From assembly GCF_905250085.1 (NCBI RefSeq), contig NZ_CAJNOB010000071.1:1-64000 (forward strand): a stretch of 64,000 nucleotides of DNA. Direction: 5' to 3'. Each line of letters begins with the position of its first letter. Positions within the stretch are counted from its first letter, which is position 1. The stretch comes from Candidatus Methylacidithermus pantelleriae (GTDB lineage: Bacteria; Verrucomicrobiota; Verrucomicrobiia; Methylacidiphilales; Methylacidiphilaceae). Under the pieces are notes generated by a model. It was given only the letters and a program-made list of their open reading frames with translations, ran no database searches and was not told the DNA's origin. The translations under genes and the position numbers were made by a program. Positions 44,775-53,399 of this stretch are shown here, one piece after another.

Positions 44775-45515
44775 ATGAATTTTGCTGCGGTGAAGGGTGG
44801 AGCTCGAAAAGCATCAAAGCAAAGACTGGTCTCGGATAGCCGGACGCAAATTTTGAGAGCGCTTGAAAGGGCCGGGAAGAAAGGTCTTCCCCGGAGCCGG
44901 CTGGTCCCGTCAAGAAAAAGGGAAATCGACCAGATCCTAAAAGGGCTTCTGGCAGAAGGGAGGATCATCCGGTTTGGCGAGCGATCGAAAGCCGTCTATT
45001 TTTCGAAGGATTTTGCTCCCACGTGTCAAGAGGCGGCCGAGGCTATTGCTCGGGGAGCCGCTCAATTCCCAACCGAACTTTTCCTGGAAAAGGAGCTGGG
45101 CAGTTTCTGCTCGGGTGCACAGCGGTTGCTCCTTAAAGAAGCGGTCAAACACCTTGTCGAGACCGGAATTCTTTGTCGGCTCAAGCGTCGCAAAAGCTTC
45201 TACTACGTCCATCGCGATGGGATCGCGCTGGGATTGGGCCAAAGACAAGCCTGTTTTGATCCCAACAAAGTCGTTCAAGTTTATCAGGAACTTGTGACAG
45301 CACGCGGTTTTCTCTACGTCCGCATTGCTGAGCTTGCTTGGAAAGCGCAGGTCCCGCTGGAACCTCTTCAAGCTTGGCTGCTCGAGCAAAGCAGCATGGG
45401 AAAAGCTCACCTTTCCCGGGGGGACTGGTCGCTCGCAACGCAGGAAGAGCGTAGGGCAGCAATCTATCTTGACGGCCAACCCCATCTTCTCGTGCGGCTC
45501 GAGTCACAGCCATAG
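44775..45515 (+). CDS. Probable winged-helix protein, partner of the translocase-nuclease
   Basis: A 246-residue basic protein of unknown family. The N-terminal part looks like a winged helix-turn-helix: TQILRALERAGKKGLPRSRL, then EIDQILKGLLAEGRIIRFGE and a hairpin ending AVYF. A second similar unit follows (FCSGAQRLLLKEAVKHLVETGILCRL and SFYYVH), and perhaps a third near the end (VYQELVTARGFLYVRIAELAWKAQVPLEPLQAWLLE). Tandem winged helices suggest DNA or protein binding. It is 10 bases upstream of the 1182-residue gene, in the same direction, so the two are co-expressed and probably act together. ATG 44775 is the first start in the frame. Confidence 0.78.
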   Translation: MNFAAVKGGARKASKQRLVSDSRTQILRALERAGKKGLPRSRLVPSRKREIDQILKGLLAEGRIIRFGERSKAVYFSKDFAPTCQEAAEAIARGAAQFPTELFLEKELGSFCSGAQRLLLKEAVKHLVETGILCRLKRRKSFYYVHRDGIALGLGQRQACFDPNKVVQVYQELVTARGFLYVRIAELAWKAQVPLEPLQAWLLEQSSMGKAHLSRGDWSLATQEERRAAIYLDGQPHLLVRLESQP

Positions 45516-45525
45516 CTGGACGACA

Positions 45526-48500
45526 ATGAATCCCTTCTTTTCGCAACGTGTCGATGATCCTTGGGAGATCGAGCCTGCCGTCCCCGGGCTCAATGACCTT
45601 CCCTTGCACACGATTGTTTCGTTTTTCTCTCAACTGAAGCCCGGCCAGCGGCTAGGGCGTGCTCTTGTCGTCGTTTCGCCAGAGTCTGGGTATGGAAAAT
45701 CCCATCTCATCGGCCGATTGTTTCAAGAACTACGAGGAAGAGCAATTCGAGTCTGTCTGCGCCCTTTTGAGGCACCGGAACGCTGCTGGGAGCGGATTCT
45801 CGACCGGATCCTTGCTGAGCTCGCTCGAATCGATCCAACAGCTGCTCGGCCGGGTCGCACCCAGCTGGCGCAATTCGCGGCCTTAACCATTGGGCACTTA
45901 GCGGCGGACCTCTTGGAACAAAAACTTGTAACGGAGATCGCGCTTCCGGCTCGATGGAGAAGCCATTTTGCCGATCTTTGCGTGCTTCTCCGCACCGATC
46001 CTCTCTCCCTTTGGGAGGGACCGGACTCTGAGTCTTGGACCGAGTGGATCAGTCGCCCAGACATCTCAAGTTGTTTTCTTATGGGACTCTGGACGCGAGA
46101 GATCGAACTGAGCTCTCGTAATCCGCACTCCTGGATCAAGGTGTTCCTGGGCTATCTTTCCCATGCAGGCGATCCATATCGGCGTCGTCTCTGCATTGAG
46201 TGGATCCGGGCTACAAGTCTTGATCCAGAAGAAATCGCTTTTTTAAGGCTTTCTCCGGACGATGTTCCGGTCGCGGAATGCCCAGTAGAGGAGTCCGATG
46301 AACGTGCCAAAGAGCGGATCCTCGACCTGTGCCGGCTTGCTCGGTTCAGCTGGCCTTTTGTTTTTTGTTTCGATCAGACAGAAGCTTTCGCACAAGAGCC
46401 GAAGTGGGCTGCAAGATTCGGCTATGTGGTTGCTGAGCTAGTGGATCAGGCTCCCAATCTAATGATTGTCATAGCTGCAAATCAGGAACCTTGGGAAAAG
46501 AGGATCCTTCCCTGGATGGAAGGTGCGTATTCTCGTCGAATGTACCTTAGCCCGGATCTCCACCTTTCAGGAGTAAACGAAAACCAAGCACACCTTTTCT
46601 TGCAGAATCGGCTGCGGCGAGCTGGAGTCGATTCAGAAAGAGCGGAACGTTTCCTTGGGGGCGAGTGGTTTTCTGAACTGTTTCGAAAAGCTAAAATGAT
46701 TGGCATCGGACGTCTCCTTCAGGAAGCCGAAAAACAGTGGGATCGAAAGCCACGGACGCTTTCGCAATGCTACGAAGAAATTCTTGACCGGATGAAGCAG
46801 GAGCGGCCGCCCTTTGATTTGGACGCTCTCCAATGGATTGTCCGCGAAGGGGGTCACTCGCTACCCAGTTGGGAAACGGAAGAGCCTTATCCCGGACGCA
46901 AAAAGCACCTCTTACTTCGGTGGAAGGGAAGAGGAACAAGCGTCGGCTTTGGCTTGGAGAGAAGTTCCAACTGGAGGCGGTGGGAGGCAATTGCTCGGGA
47001 AGCAATGGAGGAAGCAAAAAGACCCACGGGTTGTCAGCGTTTGATCTTTCTTCGATCGTTTGATGAGCCAGCTGTTCCAGGTGAACGCTGGAAATCCAAG
47101 GAGACCATCGACGTTGCTGCCTCGCGTGGCCCGCTACGTATCGTTGTTCTAAAGGAGGATGTGTGGCTTGAATTTGCAGCTTTGCATCACCTGTACACAA
47201 AAGTGCTGGAAGGGGATCTTGAGTTTTCCCGGGACGAAACGCTTGCTTTGGTTCGGGAGAAACTTCGCCCGTGGGCAGAAAAGCTTGTCGCGGGCGTGGG
47301 AAGCCAAGAGGTTGGGACGGACCTCGAGAGGACCGGGCGATCCCAAGAAGTTTGGCAAGTTCTCAACGTTAGCGAGCTAGTCAAGGGTTGTCTTCGGGAA
47401 ACACACGGTTCTCCCTGGGATGCTAGGGAACGGGGTGAGATTTTTCACAAGATCGTTGGAAAGTTTATTCAGTGGCTTTTCCGGGTGGACCCTGATCCAC
47501 AGGATCCAGAAACATACTGGAGAGTTCAGTGGGATCTTGCGAAATCGGAGCTCACCAAGGCTAACGTTGCTCAAGACGTCGAAGAGGTCAGCCGGATAGA
47601 AGCAGCTCTTCGGCAGTTCCACACGAACCTGAAAAGACTGGCTACTTCCGCAGGTGTCTCTGCTTGGAAAGAGCTCTTCGAGGGAACCGAGATTCCCGTC
47701 TCGGGCACCTTTTTATTGCAGAGCGGCCGGTACGTTCGGATTGAAGGACGAGTAGATACCCTGCGGCGCCATCCGAAAGAGGGACGGCAACTGGTTGACT
47801 ACAAGCTTTGCGGGCCCTCGAGCTCGCCCCGTGATCTTTTGCAACTGGCCATTTATGCAGAGCTGTTAGCACAAGATGCCAAGACACGCTCCTTTTCGGG
47901 GATCCTGGAATATTACACTCCTGCGCTGATCGAGCGGAAGGTCTCTCGTGAGGAGCTCCACGCGATCTTTACTGAGCACGTTTCTCCCGTACTGGAAAAT
48001 ATTGCAAAGGAATCTAGGGCAGCTCGTCCTCAGGCGGAGTTAGACACTTATATCAAGGAGACTAGCCGAAAGCTCGAGCAGTTCTATGCGCATCACGGTT
48101 TGGCGGTGAGCTGTGCTTGGACGAACACGATTCGCGCTCCCCAGGTCCTTCGCTTTCGGCTTTCCTGTCCACCAGGTGTACGTGTCGAAAAGCTTCGTTC
48201 CCTGGCTTCTACGTTACGTGTTCAGTTAAGCCTTGATTTTGAGCCATTGATCGAGCCTGCTGCTGGATTTATTGCCGTCAATCTCCCAAATCCGCATCCT
48301 TTTTTGCTTCCATGGGAAGACGCTTATCGGAGAATGCCAGAAGGGTTGGCGCTCCCACTTCTGCTGGGACAAACCATTGAAGGGGAAATCTTGGCCAGGG
48401 ATTTAGCCGATCCCAACACTCCCCATGTGCTTGTGGCGGGAGCTTCGGGGAGTGGGAAAAGCATGTTACTCAAGTGCATTGTTGCAACCTTGTGCAAAGC

Positions 48501-49074
48501 ACTTTCTCCTGAAAGGCTTGAGCTCCTTCTTATTGACCCAAAGATGACGACCTTTCGGCCTTGGGAGGAGACTCCGTACTTACGAGATCGGGGGCTCCTG
48601 ACCGAGATGGACAAAACGCTCGAAGCCCTCAAGGAAACCGTGGACGAAATGGATCAACGTTATCAGATTCTCTGCAGGGAAAGGTTTGAGTCCATAAACC
48701 AGCGAATAGCCGCTGGAAAAACCGACATCCCTTACCGGGTGATCGTCTTTGATGAGTTTGCCGATTGGCTCTTGAAAGCCCGTCGAGTAAAACAACAGTT
48801 TGAGGACAGGATTGCACGCATAGCGCAGAAAGGGCGAGGCGCTGGAATCCATCTGATTCTTGCAACGCAGCGTCCTGAAAAGAATGTGGTCACAGGCCTG
48901 ATCCGTGCCAACTTGCCAGTGCGTATCTGCTTCCGGGTATCCAGTTCGAAAGATTCTGAGATCGCGCTAGGAAAGGGTGGGGGTGAAAAGCTGTTTGGGA
49001 AGGGGGATCTATTCTGTAACCTTGGACCAGGCGGCAACTTTATCCGAGCTCAAGCTCCCTTCTTAGATACCTAA
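45526..49074 (+). CDS. Giant fusion: P-loop ATPase, RecB-type nuclease, FtsK/HerA-type translocase
   Basis: One 1182-residue protein with three parts. Residues 1-420: P-loop ATPase with Walker A SPESGYGKSHL (51-61) and an acidic strand FVFCFDQTEAF (278-288), followed by MIVIAANQEPW. Residues 610-800: PD-(D/E)XK nuclease of the RecB/Cas4 group with GEIFH (637-641), GRVD with Asp743, VDYK with Asp758 and Lys760, and QLAIY (773-777). Residues 900-1182: FtsK-type motor with Walker A GASGSGKSM (972-980), Walker B VIVFDEFAD (1072-1080), LATQRP (1112-1117) and the terminal GGGEKLFGKGD. No FtsK gamma domain or membrane segment exists. ATG 45526 lies 10 bases after its partner gene. Function is inferred: motor-driven DNA processing or defence. 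DptH-type proteins are the nearest concept I know. Confidence 0.85.
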   Translation: MNPFFSQRVDDPWEIEPAVPGLNDLPLHTIVSFFSQLKPGQRLGRALVVVSPESGYGKSHLIGRLFQELRGRAIRVCLRPFEAPERCWERILDRILAELARIDPTAARPGRTQLAQFAALTIGHLAADLLEQKLVTEIALPARWRSHFADLCVLLRTDPLSLWEGPDSESWTEWISRPDISSCFLMGLWTREIELSSRNPHSWIKVFLGYLSHAGDPYRRRLCIEWIRATSLDPEEIAFLRLSPDDVPVAECPVEESDERAKERILDLCRLARFSWPFVFCFDQTEAFAQEPKWAARFGYVVAELVDQAPNLMIVIAANQEPWEKRILPWMEGAYSRRMYLSPDLHLSGVNENQAHLFLQNRLRRAGVDSERAERFLGGEWFSELFRKAKMIGIGRLLQEAEKQWDRKPRTLSQCYEEILDRMKQERPPFDLDALQWIVREGGHSLPSWETEEPYPGRKKHLLLRWKGRGTSVGFGLERSSNWRRWEAIAREAMEEAKRPTGCQRLIFLRSFDEPAVPGERWKSKETIDVAASRGPLRIVVLKEDVWLEFAALHHLYTKVLEGDLEFSRDETLALVREKLRPWAEKLVAGVGSQEVGTDLERTGRSQEVWQVLNVSELVKGCLRETHGSPWDARERGEIFHKIVGKFIQWLFRVDPDPQDPETYWRVQWDLAKSELTKANVAQDVEEVSRIEAALRQFHTNLKRLATSAGVSAWKELFEGTEIPVSGTFLLQSGRYVRIEGRVDTLRRHPKEGRQLVDYKLCGPSSSPRDLLQLAIYAELLAQDAKTRSFSGILEYYTPALIERKVSREELHAIFTEHVSPVLENIAKESRAARPQAELDTYIKETSRKLEQFYAHHGLAVSCAWTNTIRAPQVLRFRLSCPPGVRVEKLRSLASTLRVQLSLDFEPLIEPAAGFIAVNLPNPHPFLLPWEDAYRRMPEGLALPLLLGQTIEGEILARDLADPNTPHVLVAGASGSGKSMLLKCIVATLCKALSPERLELLLIDPKMTTFRPWEETPYLRDRGLLTEMDKTLEALKETVDEMDQRYQILCRERFESINQRIAAGKTDIPYRVIVFDEFADWLLKARRVKQQFEDRIARIAQKGRGAGIHLILATQRPEKNVVTGLIRANLPVRICFRVSSSKDSEIALGKGGGEKLFGKGDLFCNLGPGGNFIRAQAPFLDT

Positions 49075-49232
49075 CCTCGTTTTATTGGATAACGCTTCCG
49101 CCCTGGTGGAAGGTTTAATGGGAGCCACGGTAGAGTGGGAAGCCTTTTTTGCGAGATGTCCCGACGAAGGAATCGCAATCGCATGGTTGCCGCCCTACTA
49201 GGTTGGCTGTGAGGGAGTCGTTACCTCCACTT

Positions 49233-51053
49233 TTATCGTGCAAGCGCAGCTTTGCTTGTGGCCGGGCTTGCGGCAGCCAGGAGCTCTTCCAATAGCTGGG
49301 CATCTGACTGAGAAAGCTCGAAGGCTGCGGTGTCTCCCTCGATGAGGGCGGTTCGGGACCCATTGGCCCCAGGCGGGCTGACGCGCACCGTTACGGGATG
49401 GTTGGTCTGAATGACCAGCCGGTACTGAGGGTTCTCGAGGGAGCTCTGTACTTGGGCCAGTGCCATCCAACGAACTGCCTTCCATTGACACATATGGTCC
49501 AGCTGCGCAGCAAGCTTCTCGGGGCTAACGGAAGAACCGTCGGCGACAAAAAGCCCATTATCCTTCTTGCGAACGTGCACTGACCGGCCATCGGTAGCAG
49601 AAAGCGAAAGGGAACGAATTTCTTCGGGCCGGAACGAAAAAACACTGGGCTTGCGCCATTCCCAGGATTCGTGAGGGAGAACTTTGAGAAGCTCAGAACT
49701 TACGCGGTAAACGAAAGGTTCTAAGGAATTTTTGCAATAAAGATCTCCTTTTTCTTCCTTCCCCACAAAGATGGATAGTCGCTCCGGGGATGACCCTTTC
49801 GAAAACGTTAGCGCCACAGTTGCTGTGGGGGTTTCAAACCCGTAAGAAACCAGTTCTGGCGATGCGCCTTCTACGAAATCCCGCGCTTGAAGATCCCGGA
49901 GGTGAGAAAGCAGGGTCTCTACACGCGCTCCATCTACTTGCGGGTGAGTGGGTGCTTGGACAATCCAACCGTCACCATGTCGAGAAAGCTCCAGAGAGAC
50001 GTTGGAGGTCTTAATTTCCAGTTCTGAAAGTTTATTCCAATCCAATGGGGGCAGGACGTGCCGGTCACGCAATTGCGAAAATCCCTCGAGAATCTCTGTT
50101 ACGGCATTTTTCGATAGGGTGAAAATCCCCGATCCTTTCAGAAGCTTTGCATAAACCTCGTCCGGTTGATCCTTGGTGGCGGAACCAATGAGAAGCGTCA
50201 GACGATTCTTTTCGCCGCCCGAAAGAATCCAGATCTGAGCAGAGGGAGCATCCAAACCGTACGGGGCTAACGCGGCAGGTTCATCAGAGACGAATTTTTT
50301 GACTCGCAGAAGATAGAGACGGTTGAGCCAAGTTTCGACTTGATCTTTATCGGCTCGGCATACCAAAGGCTTTTGAATGCTCCAGCGTTCCCCTATCCGG
50401 CCTACTTCCCATTCCTTCGCTATGCCAGAGGATGGAGCTGCCTGAGTCTCCTGTACGCCAAAACTGCGCACGGTCATTGGGTCGAATTTAAGAACGACCC
50501 GGCTTCGCAAATCATCCAGTTTCTTATTAAGGGCCTCCAGGCTTGACGCATTGATAAGATGCACCGGTGCGGTCCGGGCAAGGGACGCTCGAGCATAGAC
50601 AAGATCGCTGACCGCCGTTTTTCGGCCCACAACCAGAGTATGGACATTAGAATCCGTACGAAATTCCAGGCGCAGCACGGGATTTTCCAGGCCCCATTGT
50701 TTCAGGGTATTCTCCCCGTCTGGTAGCTGTTCGTAACGAATCTTTCTTCGGGTTTGGAGAATCTCTAACTCCATGAGAAGCCGATCCACGGCACTTTCGT
50801 CGGCCTCCGTGCGAATCGGTTCAACAATCAACCACTGGGAACCTTGTCGTTGCAAGGTTATGGTTCCCTGAGCATTGGTGATCCGAAGCCACTGAACTTT
50901 CTCGGGAACGACATCAAAAAGATTTTGTTCCGAGCGCTGGATCTCTTCCGTGGATTTTTGGTGCCGCTCGACAAGATAAATGTAACTAAAGAGCGCAAGG
51001 GCTAGAGTTAAAAGAATCAAGCTCGATCGGAAGTTGTCCCAGGGTGTCCTCAT
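49233..51053 (-). CDS. DUF4340-domain protein of a Gld-type ABC transporter
   Basis: A 606-residue protein with one N-terminal membrane segment (SSLILLTLALALFSYIYLV) and a long extracytoplasmic part made of repeated DUF4340-like units, for example VQWLRITNAQGTITLQRQGS, VRSFGVQE, LSELEIKTSNVSLELSRHGDGWIVQAP (in pieces) and IRSLSLSATDGRSVHVRKKD. Each unit has the pattern of a beta strand, QGSQWLIVEP-type Trp motif and a helix. Such proteins accompany GldG-type proteins in ABC-2 transporters. The start codon overlaps the stop of the GldG-like gene as ATGA, so translation is coupled. Last gene of the operon 54356 to 49233. Confidence 0.85.
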   Translation of the reverse strand: MRTPWDNFRSSLILLTLALALFSYIYLVERHQKSTEEIQRSEQNLFDVVPEKVQWLRITNAQGTITLQRQGSQWLIVEPIRTEADESAVDRLLMELEILQTRRKIRYEQLPDGENTLKQWGLENPVLRLEFRTDSNVHTLVVGRKTAVSDLVYARASLARTAPVHLINASSLEALNKKLDDLRSRVVLKFDPMTVRSFGVQETQAAPSSGIAKEWEVGRIGERWSIQKPLVCRADKDQVETWLNRLYLLRVKKFVSDEPAALAPYGLDAPSAQIWILSGGEKNRLTLLIGSATKDQPDEVYAKLLKGSGIFTLSKNAVTEILEGFSQLRDRHVLPPLDWNKLSELEIKTSNVSLELSRHGDGWIVQAPTHPQVDGARVETLLSHLRDLQARDFVEGASPELVSYGFETPTATVALTFSKGSSPERLSIFVGKEEKGDLYCKNSLEPFVYRVSSELLKVLPHESWEWRKPSVFSFRPEEIRSLSLSATDGRSVHVRKKDNGLFVADGSSVSPEKLAAQLDHMCQWKAVRWMALAQVQSSLENPQYRLVIQTNHPVTVRVSPPGANGSRTALIEGDTAAFELSQSDAQLLEELLAAASPATSKAALAR

Positions 51054-52510
51054 TGCCGTCGCGAAACCCACATGCTTATTCCTGCCAAAAGTGCGATTCC
51101 CGGAAAAACAGTAAGAGCCAAAGAAGCGACCAGGAGTTTTTGCTGCGGGGTAAGGCTCAGTCGAAACTCTTGGGGAGTTTTCGGCGTGATCCCGAGAGCT
51201 AGTTCTCTTTGGGTCATCCAATTGACAAGGTTAATGAAAAAGTCAACTGCCACCCCGTCGAGGTTTTGGTTAGCCAGAAAGGACGAAGATCCGATCGCAG
51301 CGATCCTCGCCCCGGCAACGCGTACATTTTGTCCTGGTAACCGCCCTCCATCGTATACCATCGCTAGCGTGAGGGGACCCGCGATATCCTTCCCTGAATC
51401 GAACTGCGGATTTTTTTCTTCCGAGTCTGTTTCTCCCCAGAAAGCCTCGGGAGCTCGGACAAGCCAGGTTGTTTTGGAAGCGTTGGGCGAAGAACTTGCG
51501 GCCAACGACCGAGCGTTTGGCATTTGGAGATTATAGCCGGAAAGGCTCCGAACGGCGGGATGATCTCCAAAAGAGTTCCCGGTAGCCACGCTCACCAATA
51601 CTTCCCCTTTGAGCCCCACAATCCTACCTCGGGCTACGACGATATCGTTGTGAAACTGGATGCCATATTTTTCCAGTAACGGTTCCAGACCTGAAACTTC
51701 TCTGGCTCCTTCCAACACAATGAGTTTCCCATTGGCTTCTAGGTAGGATCGGATAGCCTCCACTTCCGAAGGTTTTAAGGGAACCTTGGGGCCCGCGATG
51801 ATTAAAAGATCCGCATCCTTGGGAACGGATCCCGTTACCGCAAGGTTGAGTACTTCGGTCTCCATGTTTTCCCGGCGCAAACGAAGCTCGATTTCCCCGT
51901 ACCCACCTGCATCGGTAAAGTTAATGGCACGTTCCCCGTGACCGGTCAGAAAATAAACCTTGGCGGGTTTTCCTTCTACCAGCGATTGAATTGCACTGGT
52001 AAACTGTTGCTCGCCTTTGAACGCCTTAATCCTGGGTGCCTGTCCGAGAAAGCCTCCGGTCACATCGTATTCGACCAGTTCAGCTTCATCCACGAACTTC
52101 GTTTTGCCTTTATACTCAAAAATGATGACGTTTTCGCGAAGATCGAAGTTATATTTTTTTGCCAGTGCCTCTGCCCGATCCAAATCCAGCGCCGGGTCTA
52201 CATGCTCGACGACCAATTTGTCCTTGCCCCGGTACTGGTATTCTCGAAGGAGATTGTCAATTTCAGAGCGAAGGTTGGAAGTTGCCAGGCAAACAAATAC
52301 GTGGACCGGCTGCGGGAGAGATTCCAGGAGATGAATGGTTTTTTCTGAAAGACGGTAGTATCCACTTTGTGAAAAATCCTTTCTCCAGTAGTAACGGAAG
52401 CCCAGATAGTTGATCATTGCCGCGATGACCGTCGCCAGTACCACCGTAAATGCCGTATTCCACCGCAGCTGGTGCCGAAGAGGCCGTGCGAGAAGAGCGT
52501 TCGATTCCAT
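51050..52510 (-). CDS. GldG-like ABC transporter auxiliary protein
   Basis: A 486-residue protein with membrane segments at both ends (FTVVLATVIAAMINYLGFRYYW at about 20-41, LLVASLALTVFPGIALLAGISMW near the C-terminus) and a large periplasmic part between: SQSGYYRLSEKTIHLLESL, VHVFVCLA, ENVIIFEYKGKTKFV, KVYFLTGHGE, DADLLIIAGP and LIVLEGA are the segments of the GldG/ABC-auxiliary family. GldG was described for gliding motility and lipid or protein export in Bacteroidota, but homologues occur widely with unknown cargo. GGAGG stands six bases before ATG 52510. Third gene of the operon. Confidence 0.9.
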   Translation of the reverse strand: MESNALLARPLRHQLRWNTAFTVVLATVIAAMINYLGFRYYWRKDFSQSGYYRLSEKTIHLLESLPQPVHVFVCLATSNLRSEIDNLLREYQYRGKDKLVVEHVDPALDLDRAEALAKKYNFDLRENVIIFEYKGKTKFVDEAELVEYDVTGGFLGQAPRIKAFKGEQQFTSAIQSLVEGKPAKVYFLTGHGERAINFTDAGGYGEIELRLRRENMETEVLNLAVTGSVPKDADLLIIAGPKVPLKPSEVEAIRSYLEANGKLIVLEGAREVSGLEPLLEKYGIQFHNDIVVARGRIVGLKGEVLVSVATGNSFGDHPAVRSLSGYNLQMPNARSLAASSSPNASKTTWLVRAPEAFWGETDSEEKNPQFDSGKDIAGPLTLAMVYDGGRLPGQNVRVAGARIAAIGSSSFLANQNLDGVAVDFFINLVNWMTQRELALGITPKTPQEFRLSLTPQQKLLVASLALTVFPGIALLAGISMWVSRRQ

Positions 52511-52523
52511 GATGGCCTCCTTT

Positions 52524-53273
52524 TTAGTCCGCCAGCCTGCGCCAGACGAGCGCGCGCTCCGTCAGAAATAGGAAAAGGAAGGTAGCGGTTACGTAGAGAA
52601 CCACGGGCCGCGAATCAAAAACGCCTCGGGAAAAGGCGTCCATCTGATCCAGGAAGGAAAGATAGGTAACGATTTCCCGTGTGCTACTCCCCACGCCTAA
52701 GTAGACGAGGAAACTGGACGAGAAGACCAAAAAAATGGCTGCGAAGGCTAAAATTGCCGCGATCACCTGGTTCCGAGTGAGGGAAGAGCAGAAAAGGCCG
52801 ATCGAAATAAAGAACATGCCAATGAGGCATAGGAGGAAAAAGGGAAGCAACGTCATTCCGGTTCCAATTCCCAGGGGCTGAGCATTGACCCATCGAAGAA
52901 TGCCAAGGCAAAACGGAAGCGGCGTCCACAACACAAGAAAAAAGGTGAACGTGGCAAGGAACTTGGCCGCCACGACCTCCCATTCGGTAATTGGGGCGGT
53001 CAACAAAAGCTCAATGGTTCCTAGCTTGTACTCCTCGGCAAAAGAGCGCATGGTAATCAGAGGGACTTGGATGAGAAGTAAAAACCAGAAGAAAAACGCG
53101 TTGGTACAGGCTTGTAGGATGTTGAAGTCGCGCGTGTTGCTATAGGTTAAGTAATAGAGCCAGAAGGTGAAACTTGCTCCATTAATGAGAGAACAAGCAA
53201 AAAGGACAAGATAGGCAACAGGAGAAACAAAAAAGGCCTTAAGTTCCCGCCGGTATTGAATCCAAGTTTTCAT
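52524..53273 (-). CDS. ABC-2 type permease (GldF-like)
   Basis: A membrane protein of 249 residues from ATG 53273, with six hydrophobic segments. It starts KTWIQYRRELKAFFVSPVAYLVLF and has MRSFAEEYKLGTIELLLTAPITEWEVV split over the cytoplasmic loop, the family signature of GldF-type permeases. The frame continues upstream to TTG 53390, which has AAGG nearby and directly follows the ATPase stop, so a longer N-terminus of 39 residues is possible. Second gene of the Gld operon; the ATPase is upstream, the GldG-like gene 13 bases downstream. Confidence 0.9.
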   Translation of the reverse strand: MKTWIQYRRELKAFFVSPVAYLVLFACSLINGASFTFWLYYLTYSNTRDFNILQACTNAFFFWFLLLIQVPLITMRSFAEEYKLGTIELLLTAPITEWEVVAAKFLATFTFFLVLWTPLPFCLGILRWVNAQPLGIGTGMTLLPFFLLCLIGMFFISIGLFCSSLTRNQVIAAILAFAAIFLVFSSSFLVYLGVGSSTREIVTYLSFLDQMDAFSRGVFDSRPVVLYVTATFLFLFLTERALVWRRLAD

Positions 53274-53399
53274 GGACCAAAGACTTCCGAAGATCTGGCT
53301 TCCTACTTTCCCTGCAATCTTGTCTCCTTGATGGGACCCTTCCGCTCGTTGCGTGTCCATGAGCCTGTGCCCCCCAGAGCTCTGGGCCAAGCTGCCTTC

